From Chrysopilus asiliformis (lineage: Eukaryota > Arthropoda > Insecta > Diptera > Rhagionidae), in the NCBI GenBank assembly GCA_964034945.1, contig OZ035961.1:72834310-72898309 (forward strand): 64,000 nt of DNA, given 5' to 3'. The translations under genes were made by a program, and so were the position numbers. The notes beneath the pieces were generated by a model, which was not told the DNA's origin, ran no database searches, and worked only from the letters and a program-made list of their open reading frames with translations. Each line of letters opens with the position of its first letter. Position 1 is the first letter of the stretch. Of this stretch, positions 42,492 through 52,908 are shown in pieces.

Positions 42492-43866
42492 CAGTAATCC
42501 CCCGCTTTACGGACGGGATACGTTCTACGGAAACTGTCCGTATATCGAAAATCCGTAAAACGAAACCTATTTTAGTATGAGATTGTACTGGGAATAAATA
42601 GATGTGTTCCAATCAATAGAAATGTCCGTAAAAAGAAACCTATTTTAGTATAAGATTGTATTAAAAATAGATAGATGCGTACCAAAAAAATCCGTAATAC
42701 GAAACAGATTAGTATAATATATTAAAATAATTATTTAACCACTAGAATAATGAGAAAACTATATAATTATAAAAAAAAATATTTATACTACTTGAAATGG
42801 AGCATAAATCAATTGAATATGTTAAAACCAACAAAATATTATGGGACAAATCATGCCGCGGACAAAAAAACGTAGCCGGTTCTACGTAGGTTTCTGCTAG
42901 TTTCGTCAGAATTCAAATTTCATTGTGGGACAGAAAGCAGATTCTGCTTCTGCTGCTGCCTCTGCCCAAATGAAGTTCTCGCTTAAGAATAGCAAATAGA
43001 TTTTTTAAAAATACACCGCACTGCAGTTTTTTATTGCCTTTTTTTTAATTCTCTTTTGTGTATACACAAAATGTGTCAGAAATTTCGGAGAAATTAAGTA
43101 CAGGGTGGGCCAGAATAGACGCAGGGGTTTGAAGTCTATAACTTTTTTTTTATTTTTATTTTTTTAATTTTGTTTCAGCATTTTGTTAAGAAGACTTGGG
43201 CAATTTAAAATGGACCTGTACACAATAGAACAACGAACCGGTGGGCGGTGGGCTCAATGGCTCTTTTACGGGACATGTTTGGCGGACGCATTATTTCGAA
43301 AAGTTGCGATTTCAATTACCCTCCGCGTTCACCTGATCTAACGACTCCAGATTGTTTCCTTTGGGGATATTTGAAAGAAAAGGTGTACGTCAACAAGCCA
43401 ACAACCATCAGCCAATTGAAAACCAACATTCGCAGTGAAATCGAGGCCATAACACGAAAGGTTATGGAAAATGTCTTGGAAAGAGCACGGATTTGCGAAG
43501 CAGAAAATGGCCACCACTTGCGGGATATAATTTTCCATGTTTAGACCAAAAATATTCCCCATCAATCAACTACATGTATTTGAAAAAAAAATTATAGGTT
43601 TCGCTAAAATAAAAAATTTATAAAGAATTATAAATTCTTTATAATTCCCGCGTCTATTCTGGCCCACCCTGTATGTACATTTACAATAAATACAACATAA
43701 TTATGGAGGACTTTTTCTTGATTTTTTTCTGTGATTCAAAAAAAAAAATTTTTTTTGTCCGTAATAGCGAATTTTTTTATCCGTATAGCGAATTTGTTCC
43801 TATATTAGTCATGTCCGTAACTTCGAATTTCCGTAAAACGAGCGTCCGTATAGCGGGGGATTACTG
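42492..43866. mobile_element. pogo/Tigger-like MITE with nested mariner MITE
   Basis: The ends CAGTAATCCCCCGCTTTACG and, inverted, CAGTAATCCCCCGCTATACG are flanked by TA (42490-42491, 43867-43868). CCGTAAAACGAA and CCGTATA words recur near both ends. The termini match the pogo/Tigger style. A mariner-like MITE (43101-43671) is nested in it. No pogo transposase remains. It sits just after the H2A variant's poly(A) signal. Confidence 0.75.
43101..43671 (+). mobile_element. mariner-like MITE with transposase C-terminus, copy 2
   Basis: Same family as 7934-8487: same ends, TA flanks (43099-43100, 43672-43673), the same ten-codon N-terminus fused to the same C-terminal frame (43248-43544, ending HHLRDIIFHV). 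It has CGGTGGG duplicated at the deletion junction and a different short palindrome near the right end. Confidence 0.8.
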
Positions 43867-43935
43867 TACTAGCATATTGTACTTCGTTGCCAGCTTAACG
43901 TTTTTTGTATAAATTTTAGAATGCCAAAAACCATA

Positions 43936-44190
43936 AATAACCTTAAAACTTTTGGGAAAAACGTTATCCTTACAGGACCTTCCGAGTTTTGAAATTCCAA
44001 CACCAGATTCGTGATGAAACCCAGAAAACCTCCCAAAGCCAGTTTTTGTGAGAAAAATTGGAAAAAGGACATTTGCGCTATCCTTACAGGACTTTCCGTT
44101 TAGGATTTTGAAACTCCAACACCGGATTCGTGATCAGCGACCCCATAATGCCAAAATATTTTCGTTCTCCGTACAGGACCTTCTGTTTCG
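43936..44190 (-). repeat. 122-bp repeat family, minus orientation
   Basis: Two diverged units (TATCCTTACAGGACCTTCCG, GATTCGTGATCAGCGACCCC) in reverse orientation to the 36.8-kb array. Confidence 0.7.
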
Positions 44191-44196
44191 AATTTT

Positions 44197-44752
44197 TATA
44201 CCCGTATGGTGAAACCAAAGGGTATATTAAATTTGCCCTACCGTTTGTAACGCCAAGATCCCGTCATCACACACAAAAATGAATTACACCAGTCTGTTTA
44301 GAATGATAAAAAAAAAAGATTTTTGCATGTCCGTCTGTCTGTGGCGCGGATTGCGGGCGTACGGATTGAGCTACAGACTTTAAATTTTACGCAGATTCGT
44401 TTTTCGTAAAATGCAAGGCTAAGTTCATTAATGGGCAAAAATATACCATTAGGGGGGGACCATTAGGGTACCCCACATACTAACGAAAACGTTTTTTGCG
44501 AATATCTCAAAAACGGTGCATATTATCAAAAAAGTGCAAAACAAAAGTTATTTGGGATATAAAACTACATAAAACTCGCATACATCAAAATCCGATTGGA
44601 ATCAATTTAAAAAAATCTTATTGAAAAGTTTGACTTCAAAGTGGAACTTTGATATAACTGTTCGCCGTCCAATTAAACTTCGAACAATGCCATATCACCA
44701 TACGGGTTTTCAATAATTGCCAGATTGGCAAATATAGCTTTTGTTATGTTTA
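44197..44752 (+). mobile_element. Helentron-like (DINE/HINE-type) element copy
   Basis: Starts TATACCCGTATGGTGAAACC and includes ACACAAAAATGAATTACACC, a short GTCCGTCTGTCTGT tract, GGATTGAGCTACAGACTT and AGGGGGG near the middle. It ends with CACCATACGGGT, the inverse of the start, followed by a GCCAGATTGGC hairpin and TTTTGTTATGTTT. Non-coding. Confidence 0.6.
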
Positions 44753-44855
44753 AAATCTAACACAGCTCCTGGCAACACAGATCATTTTGCAAAAAAACCG
44801 AGTTTTGTAAGTAGTTTTTGAGTTTTGTAATCTCAAACAAACAAACATCCATTTT

Positions 44856-45515
44856 TATACCCGTATGGTGAAACCAAAGGGTATATTAGATTTGCCTTAC
44901 CGTTTGTAACGGCAAAACCCCGTTATCACACACAAAAATGAATTACACCAGTGTGTTTAGAATGATAAAACATAACAAAAGCTATTATTGCCAATCTGGC
45001 AATTATTGAAAACCCGTATGGTGATATTCGTATCCAAATTCCACTTTGAAGTCAAACTTTCCAAAAAGATTTTTTAAATTTTATCAATTTTTTTATCATT
45101 CTAAACACACTGGTGTAATTCATTTTTGTGTGTGATAACGGGATTTTGCTGTTACAAACGGTAAGGCAAATCTAATATACCCTTTGGTTTCACCATACGG
45201 GTATAAAAAGGTTGAATTTAGCATGTCCGTCCGTCCGTCTGTGGCGCGGATTGCTGGCGCACGGATTGAGCTAGAGACTTGAAATTTTGCGCAGATTCGT
45301 TTTTCGTAAAATGCAAGGCTAAGTCCGTTAATGAGCAAAAATATACCATTAGGGGGGGTACCCCCCATCCGAACGAAAACGATTTTTGCGAATATCTCAA
45401 AAACATCTTATCAAAGAAGTGCAAGAACAAAAGTTATTTAGGATATGATTCTACATAAAACTCCCATACATCAAAATCCGAGTGGATTGGCAATTATAGC
45501 TTTTGTTATGTTTAT
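44856..45515. mobile_element. rearranged, partly palindromic Helentron-like copies
   Basis: A forward 5' end (44856-44968) is followed by an inverted 3' end (about 44969-45090), an inverted 5' end (45092-45205), then forward middle sequence from the GTCC tract onward (45206-45515). Hence 44856-45205 folds back on itself. Confidence 0.65.
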
Positions 45516-45544
45516 ATATATAGATTCTTTTTGAAATCTTTACT

Positions 45545-45830
45545 TTAAAACTAACACGGCCTTTACACGCGACTGTAGAGCTAACACAGTCGCTGACACA
45601 GTATCGTGTAAATGTTTACTGGCACTGACAAGTCTGTACTGACGGGTCTTTTTTGTAGTCAGTACAGACATGTCAGTAATTTGACATTTCTGATTTTGAA
45701 GATGGCGGAAAATGAAGAATTTAAGGTAAATCGTGTATCTCGCAAATTTTTTCGTACGGGAGTCTTGTGAAATTCGTTTGTTGCTTGTCATCGTACAGGA
45801 TATCCGCTAGCAATTGACTTTCAAGATCAA
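45545..45830 (-). pseudogene. scrap resembling Harbinger transposase N-terminus
   Basis: On the minus strand (about 45850-45725) the frame reads RKFWVNPFLCRRVDFDLESQ and LLADILYDDKQQTNFTRLPY, resembling the R-x-W-V-x-P block at the start of PIF/Harbinger transposases. Adjacent 45545-45680 has CAGTCGCTGACACAG and GTACTGAC words forming short inverted pairs. No catalytic domain is present. Confidence 0.4.
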
Positions 45831-45890
45831 AATCCACTCTTCTACACAAAAATGGATTCACCCAAAATTTCCTTTTCCTGTGTTCTTGAT

Positions 45891-46355
45891 ATTGTGGATT
45901 TTCCATTGACAATGCGAATGGTTTTCGACTGTGATTCAAATGAAATGAACATTTGTTTTGTTTTAGCTTTGCCTTTATCAGTCGTGAAAGTTTTTTCTGT
46001 TAAACCTGAATTAGGTCTAGTGCAACTGTGGCACTGTGTTATCACCGTGAAGGTTCATGTTTGTTTCGGGCTCAGGGGAGTGACGAAGCCCTCGTCAGAT
46101 AGAGTAGTGTCAACTCATCCTGCTCTCTATTACAGAAATTGTTTATTGGATGGATCATAGGAACTTACAAGAAGTTTATATATTCACCATCTGATTTAAT
46201 TCGGCTGTGCGAATTATTTTTTTTAGAAATCTCCACGACTTTCACTAAACTTTCACTTTCACGACTGATAAAGGCAAAGCTAAAACAAAACAAATGTTCA
46301 TTTCATTTGAATCACAGTCGAAAACCATTCGCATTGTCAATGGAAAATCCACAAT
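45891..46355. repeat. foldback with 100-bp perfect arms
   Basis: Arms 45891-45990 and 46256-46355 are exact inverted copies (left begins ATTGTGGATTTTCCATTGAC), enclosing 265 bp. One continuous frame runs through each arm, but no family is recognised. Confidence 0.8.
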
Positions 46356-46980
46356 AAAAATTCTCGAGCCGGAGATAACCATCATAAAGTTCGTTTATGG
46401 AATGGGAATTTTCGGAGGGAAACGAAATGTTGAGAAATCTGATTCGGCTTTATTTGGAAATTGTGTTTTGGCAAATATATATTTTTGGTCCTAATAGTAT
46501 GTTCACACCGACGCAAAATCACGTAATTTGGCGAAATGATTTAGATCTTAAACCAAAGTGTTCACACAGAGATTAAGGTAATTCTGTTTGACATTTCAAC
46601 TACTTTTTGCAGTTTATATTTAACATAACGAGTTTTAAATGTTGTTAGAACAATTGATGACACTATAGACTACTTAATTAGCTTTAAATTAAACATAAAT
46701 TCTAGTCGTAACCAGTTTTTTTTTAAACAAGCAATTAAATCTTATAAAACACAAGTGCAACGTTATCTGTGTTTTACTTTACTTCTATTTTATTTCTATG
46801 TGTTTGTGATTAACTTTTTATCAATATAACATAGCAAAAAGTCGGCCGTTTGAAGAATAGAACCGTGTACTGTGATTTTGCTTAACTGTGACCCAGCTGT
46901 TTAGTGGTGACTGATTTGACTCGTCAGCCTTTGCTTATTTTTGTTTTATTCCATTTTCATAACAAAATTTCTTCAAGTCG
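46356..46980. other. no recognisable gene
   Basis: AT-rich DNA upstream of the LINE frame. GTATGTTCACACC at about 46498 resembles GTATGTTCACACC at about 19082 and may be a small dispersed element. Confidence 0.35.
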
Positions 46981-46981
46981 T

Positions 46982-47893
46982 ATGATGGCTGAATCCTCTA
47001 TGTCGACATGCTCTGATATGGACAATAAGACTCGGATGTTACATTGTTTTGGAGCTTGCAATCGCTCGTACCATGCGAAATGCACTGGTTTTAATGCTGT
47101 CATCGCCGACGCAATAATGAAAAGTGGAAATGGCTTACAATGGTATTGCCCAGATTGTCGTCTATCACCAAACTCAGCCTACTTTTTCAAATTGGACAAA
47201 TGTAAACAATTTTTTCAACACTGTGACAAGGCCCTGGAGGATCTATGTACTAAATTGACTCGCATTCGATCTGATTGTGGAGAAAACGAAATCGATTCTG
47301 CGCCAACATCATCTACTCCACTACAAAAGGAAAACCCAAAAACTTCCTCTATAACGACAAGATCATCATCGCGACAGCAACAACATCTTAAACTTCAGCC
47401 TGATTTGCAAGATAAAGGTAAATCTCAGCAACCAAAACAAACTCAGCAAAAGAACCAAGTACAACAACAACGTCAACACCCAGATGAACTGCAGCGACAG
47501 CTGGAAATTCATGAACAGCAACAAAAACAGCAGATCCAGGAAAATCAACCGGATCCGATCGTACCGATATTGCACAATTGCGGAGAAATTCTACAGCGAA
47601 ACCAGGAGGCTCAACCAGAAAATATTGGAGCAATACCATTGCAGGCAGTTGTTCCTCCTCAGCAACTATTTATTTCCCGTCTTGCATATTCGACGGGTGT
47701 CAACGATGTCTTGCACCATATAAAAACCAAATTAGGCCATCATACGAATTTTGACTGCATTAAATTGACACCTGAAAATATGCCAAACCGTTTGGTCTCA
47801 TCTTTTAAAATAACTGTGACAAAGATATATTACGACCAACTGTTAAACAAACAATTCTGGCAAACAATGGGCTTATTGTTCAGGAATTTATGA
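46982..47893 (+). CDS. CR1-like LINE ORF1 with PHD-type finger
   Basis: The frame opens further upstream (46904), but the double methionine MMAESS at 46982 is the likelier start. A PHD-like zinc finger follows: LHCFGACNRSYHAKCTGFNA and GLQWYCPDCR, then a coiled segment, a Gln-rich low-complexity region (about residues 130-220) and a C-terminal globular part (GVNDVLHHIKTKLGHHTNFD, LVSSFKITVTKIYYDQLLN, FWQTMGLLF). PHD-finger ORF1 proteins are typical of CR1-related insect LINEs, where they bind the element RNA. The frame is intact, about 300 codons, and is followed closely by the endonuclease start. Confidence 0.65.
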   Translation: MMAESSMSTCSDMDNKTRMLHCFGACNRSYHAKCTGFNAVIADAIMKSGNGLQWYCPDCRLSPNSAYFFKLDKCKQFFQHCDKALEDLCTKLTRIRSDCGENEIDSAPTSSTPLQKENPKTSSITTRSSSRQQQHLKLQPDLQDKGKSQQPKQTQQKNQVQQQRQHPDELQRQLEIHEQQQKQQIQENQPDPIVPILHNCGEILQRNQEAQPENIGAIPLQAVVPPQQLFISRLAYSTGVNDVLHHIKTKLGHHTNFDCIKLTPENMPNRLVSSFKITVTKIYYDQLLNKQFWQTMGLLFRNL

Positions 47894-48124
47894 AAAAAAA
47901 CTCCCGGCAAAGAAAGTATCCTAGCGTGCCACGGTCAAAAAACACGTTGAGCTTTCCCTCTACTATCAGAATGTAAGAGGGCTTCGAACAAAATTAAATG
48001 AATTCCAGCTTAATGTCTTATGTTGCTCATATGACGTCGTTGTTCTTACCGAAACATGGCTTACGGACTCATTCCTAGACCGAGAGATATTTCCGCCTAA
48101 TTTCGTGGTTTACCGAACAGGGAC

Positions 48125-48691
48125 GCTATTCTCGGAACGTTACGGATTTTTCCGAAACGTTTGTGGTGCAGTGGAAAAAGACCTCTATGTGATGTACGTA
48201 CTGCCTTAATTGCTCCAAATGACGTCTCAAACATTACGAAACAATCCACCACTTTATACGAAACCGTATTCTCGGACTTAGATTACGGAAATATCCGAAA
48301 CATATCAAAACATTACGTTTCGGATTCATCCGAAACGTTCAAATGTTACTTTCCGAAACGTTTCTGTGCTGTGAGTTATCGTTTCGCGTCCGTTGTTTAT
48401 TGTTATTCGATGCGGGCATAATTTTAATCGTGTAATAAGCATAATACGGAGAATAATTCTTTTTCATTCATTCATTTGCAAATGATTAGCACGAGAATTT
48501 TAGTTTTTATTCACTCACGAGTTTTATTTTTCCATTCTCGTATTTTTATACCCGTATGGTGAAACCAAAGGGTATATTAACTTTGCCTTACCGTTTGTAA
48601 CGCCAAGATCCCGTCATCACACACAAAAATGAATTACACCAACGTGTTTAGAATGATAAAAAAAAATTGAATTTTGCATGTCCGTCCGTCC

Positions 48692-48746
<55 letters not shown>

Positions 48747-49893
48747 CGTCTGTCTGTCTGTCTGTCTGTGGCGCGGATTGCGGGCGCACGGATTGAGCTA
48801 GAGACTTGAAATTTTGCGCAGATCCGTTTTTCGTAAAATGCGAGGCTAAGTTCGTTCATGGGCAAAAATGGACCATTAGGGGGGGTACCCCCCATACGAA
48901 CGAAAACGGTTTTTGTGAATATCTCAAAAACGGTGCATCTTATCAAAAAAGTGCAAGAACAAAAGTTATTTAGGATATGATTCTACATAAAACTCCCATA
49001 CATCAAAATCCGATTGGAATAAATTTTAAAAAATCTTATTGGAAAGTTTGACTTCAAAGTGGAATTTTGGTACAACTGTTCGAATTTTAATACGAATATC
49101 ACCATATGGGTCTCCAATGATTGCCAGATTGGCAATTATAGCTTTTGTTATGTTTAAAATTCTATTCGCGAATGGAATGGAAAATTTTACGAATGGAAAA
49201 TTAAAATTCGCTCACGAATTTATCGCAAAAGAATGATTTTCGAATGGAATTATTATATGAAGAAAAATAAATACCATAACTTTCAAAAGGATTGAGCCAG
49301 AGACTTGAAATTTCGTACAGTAGCGTTTCTCGTATACAGTAAGGCTAAGTTATTGGACGGGGAAAATCGGACCACTCCTTCCCCCCTCCGCCATTCAAAT
49401 GAAACAGTTTTTTACAATTGTCTCAAAAACGGCGCTTCATATCGAAAAATTTATAAATGTAAAATATGTTTAGAATACGATTTTACAGAACTCTATACAT
49501 AAAAATTCAATCAAACCACTCCTTCCCCCCTAACAAACGATAACAAACGCTAAAATCAACAAAAATCACTCATAATACACTATTACTTACATTGAACACT
49601 AGTCAAATATTATTAACTGATATTAAATTAGTGAAAAATTACTCTAATACAAGTTGAACACTAGTTAATAAATATAAACAAAACAAAACTATTCAAATAT
49701 TTCCGTTTTGACAGCTCTATTCTACGTACATTTCGGAATGAGGTGAATATGGTGAATATGATTCCGAAACATAAAAGTTTCGTGACCAGAATACGATCTT
49801 TCAAACGTTTCGGATTTAGATTACGGAAAAAACATTTCGGCGAGATTCGTAATCCGTAACGTAACGAAAAATCCGAAACGTTCCGAGAATAGC
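48125..49893. mobile_element. TIR element with CCGAAACGTTT subterminal repeats
   Basis: The ends GCTATTCTCGGAACGTT and the inverse at 49877-49893 define 1769 bp. TCCGAAACGTT-type words in both orientations occur about ten times within 300 bp of the ends. The interior holds a Helentron-like copy (48547-49155) and AT-rich sequence. A clear target duplication is not visible, so the superfamily is undecided. It splits the LINE endonuclease. Confidence 0.7.
48547..49155 (+). mobile_element. Helentron-like (DINE/HINE-type) element, best copy
   Basis: About 609 bp with all landmarks: TATACCCGTATGGTGAAACC start, ACACAAAAATGAATTACACC, a long (GTCC/GTCT)n microsatellite (about 48681-48770), GGATTGAGCTAGAGACTTG, ATTAGGGGGGGTACCCCCC, then CACCATATGGGT (subterminal inverse of the start), a GCCAGATTGGC hairpin and a TTTTGTTATGTTT end. 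No coding frame. These traits fit Helentron-associated interspersed elements. Confidence 0.6.
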
Positions 49894-50355
49894 CTCCCAG
49901 ATCGATGTTCTGCAAACAGCTCGTTTAAAAGGGGTGGTGGAGTGCTAATAGCGGTTAGGGACCATTTAGCATCTCAGGAAATTGCTCTCCCCAATAGTCT
50001 CGAAATTGCTGGAGTAAAGATTCATACCGAATCCGACGCCACGATCTACTACGTACTGGTCAGGTACATACCATCGGCTGATGCAGCTACAATGTCAAGA
50101 CAGCTGCAGAAAATGCGCATTTCTGTGACAAATTTTTGCTTCTCGGCGATTTCAATCTACCTCACCTCGACTGGAAATTTTCTGCAAACGAAGACAACGC
50201 AGTAGTTGCTCTAAACGCTAAAAGTATTCCTGAATGCACAGTCATTGACGGCTGTAATGAACTTGACTTAACTCCGCTGAACCACGTCAAAAACTCTTTA
50301 GGACGTATTTTGGATTTGATTTTTTCCAATGATTATTTAAATTGTAATGTAGAAT

Positions 50356-50697
50356 TGTAACGTGTGGGTGTATAGATGAAGGGATTGTCAGATGGTGTGT
50401 TACAACTCGTTGATCTTTGCCGGTTGACAACATATAACCATTCAAATATCTATGTAATATTTATTGTAAAGTGTTATCGACACAATCACCTAAACATATA
50501 ATCGGGTCGATTATTGGCAGGATGGCCGAATCTGTAGGCAAATTTAAAGTATTATCTGTTGGTATAGAATACCGTTCGATAAACAAGTCTTTTGGGTTAT
50601 TGTGTCGATCGGGCAAACAAGAAGAATTGTATCATTCATTCGTAATAAAGCCTTCAACGAGAAGAGATCTCTTTTTTAATTAACCGCTGTCCCTACA
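50356..50697 (+). repeat. possible solo LTR
   Basis: The 342-bp block begins TGTAACGTG, ends CCTACA, and has AATAAA about 50 bp before its end, an arrangement like an LTR with TG..CA ends. No 5-bp duplication or internal retrotransposon sequence is seen, so this is tentative. Confidence 0.3.
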
Positions 50698-51313
50698 CTT
50701 TTTTTTTGTCAAGTGTTTTAAAAATCAGGGAAAGAGTGAGTGTAATTTAATTATGGTGAATAGTGCCTGAAACTAATGAGGACATTTTTCTATAGCCACT
50801 GGAACCGAGTTGCAGTAGAGAGGGTTCGGCAGAGGAAAGCCAAAAATCTTTGGTTGCAGCTAAGTGCACGATTTTTTTTAGGATTTCTATTTTATTTGAA
50901 ATATTTGATCGCCGACTAATTTTATGGAAAAAGTTACCATGTGGTCTTTCCCTTTATGAGCAAAGTTAAGCTGCAAAAAAATCCATAAAACGCAACTAAA
51001 TAATTGTTGAACTTCGTTGAAGGGTTATAAAATTCGTCATCAATGTTGTCGTCGCCAGGATTTTGCTAAATTCACACCAAAATTTTGGCCATATGCATTT
51101 TTTTTTGTTGAGAATACCAGAAAAATATAAGTGAAGGTCATAAGGACAGCAATCTTCAAAGAGAAAAATAATCTCCACTTGTTACCAAGGCTGTAACAAA
51201 AGAATAACGGTCTATAATTTACAAAATTCGAAGCCAAGAACAAATATAAACCGGTCAACTATATATTGTCGGACAAAACTAAACGAAACGGACATTTTTT
51301 TTTAAATTATGGC
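50698..51313. other. no recognisable gene
   Basis: AT-rich DNA with no family match that I can identify. Confidence 0.35.
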
Positions 51314-51321
51314 GCATAGAA

Positions 51322-52900
51322 CAGTGTTGTTCCTCTACGCGTAGACTTTAATTGTCTACACTTCAGTGTAGACAATAGCGTAGACAATAGATTTGGCGTA
51401 GACAATGTCGACTTTGGCGTAGACAATGTCGACTTTGCGTAGACAATGTAGACTTTCTCATATCTGTCAAAACAAAGTCATCAGTGAGTCATATATTCTC
51501 AAAGCCGAAATCGACTGACCTTTGAGGGAGATGTCCCACTGGCGCATCAGCTCCTGCAGCTGACTGATTCCGACATCAGGTCGGGCAGCTGCATGAACTG
51601 ATTCGATCAGTTGACATGACACACTGAACTCGGATCAGCTGACCTCAAATGTCAAAATGTCGGACTCGGAGGAAGAACTTCTCCTTATTTCTCTGCTAAA
51701 AAAACTGAATCTGTGCAATCGTACAAGCATCTACCTTTTTCTACAGCTTGTACGATTCCTGTGTTTAATTTTTCCTATTCGATGGACATCATATTTATTT
51801 TGTCTTGTTCAAAAGTTAAACAGATTTGTCAAAATTTTATGATGTCCCCAACTAGTAATTATTTTAAAGTCCACATTATATGAAGTAGAGAGCCTATAAC
51901 CTAGAGAGTGGCCAATAGACTGTGATACTGACAACAATTATTACCGCCAGACGAAAAAAAAAATTGAAAATTATCATTTTATTGTATTTAATCTAACAAA
52001 AATGACATTAAAAACTACCCGACATGTTCCTGATATCAGCTACATTTAGATCAGTTCAAAAAAGTCAGCTTTGTGTCCCAGACATGCAGCTGCACATTTT
52101 TTGCAGTGTGCCATGCGCCATTGGATTACATGTGCAACTGATATCGGGATCAGTAAGCTGCAGCAGCTGATGGCCAGTGGGACATCTCGCTGAAAGGTCT
52201 AAAAAACTACTCCATATTTATTATTCTTGGCGAAAAAATGATAATTTATATTACGAAGAAGACAATGATTCTGATTATGATTGATTTATGTACAATACAT
52301 ATAAGCGCAAAAAATTAATTCTTGAATTAGTTTTGGTAGGTTTTTTTTTTAATATTTTTTATATTAGGGGTATTTGATTTACTTTATTTGATTTGAATGA
52401 CTTCCGTATAGATTTCCGTCTATCTGTAAATACGATGACTCTCAACGGAATTAAGCTAAAGACTAGTGTTTTTCGAAAAAATTAAACAGATATTCTTAAA
52501 TGAGCAAAGCCATCCCATACAAATGAATCAGTTTTTTAAATAAACGGTTCGTTATATAGCAAAATGTGTAAAGCAAAAAGATTTTAGAATTCAATGTGAT
52601 TTCAATTGCAAAAATTAAAAAAAAAAAGCCGCTTAGATTGCATGAAAAGAATTAGAATTGCCAATAAAGTTTGCTCTGAAGTTCTCCATTACAGCATTTG
52701 GCGATTGCTTCCTGGAAATTGTGCTTTATTATGTTAAAATTGATTGAAGAAAATGAGATTTTAAAACTAAATCAGCTATCCTTTATTTTATTGATTGTCT
52801 ACATTGTCTACGCGTAGAGAATAGACCATTGTCTACAGTAATAGTCTACGCGTAGACAATGGTGTAGTCTACACCACGTAGACTACGCGGCACAACACTG
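51322..52900. mobile_element. hAT element with GTAGACAAT repeats and perfect 8-bp duplication
   Basis: The ends CAGTGTTGT and ACAACACTG are flanked by the perfect duplication GCATAGAA (51314-51321, 52901-52908). Directly inside each end GTAGAC and GTAGACAAT words are repeated many times in both orientations (51335-51440 and 52795-52885). No hAT transposase is present; a Harbinger-like MITE occupies part of the interior. Confidence 0.85.
51518..52199. mobile_element. Harbinger-like MITE nested in the hAT
   Basis: The ends GACCTTTGAGGGAGATGTCC and, inverted, GACCTTTCAGCGAGATGTCC continue into CACTGGC. Repeated CAGCTGC/GCAGCTG words lie near both ends. A frame at 51657 starts MSDSEEELLLISLLKK, the usual beginning of PIF/Harbinger transposases, but ends after 61 codons. 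The MITE scrap seen at 41563-41690 recurs inverted at about 51885-51932. Confidence 0.65.
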
Positions 52901-52908
52901 GCATAGAA

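Larger units (their letters stand above)
47894..50358 (+). mobile_element. CR1-like LINE endonuclease region, interrupted
   Basis: The APE endonuclease begins at about 47945 (LYYQNVRGLRTKLNEFQLN, YDVVVLTETWLTDSF) up to about 48120. A 1.77-kb TIR element intervenes. It resumes at about 49905 (FKRGGGVLIAVRDHLAS), and after a frame change continues as LLLGDFNLPHLDW and LGRILDLIFSNDYLN up to 50358. The reverse transcriptase is absent; an LTR-like block follows. Frame changes and 3' truncation make it inactive. Confidence 0.7.

Noticed and set aside
48617..48946. A 109-codon minus-strand frame with a repeated TDRQ motif
   Set aside because: It is the translated GTCC/GTCT microsatellite within a Helentron-like repeat.
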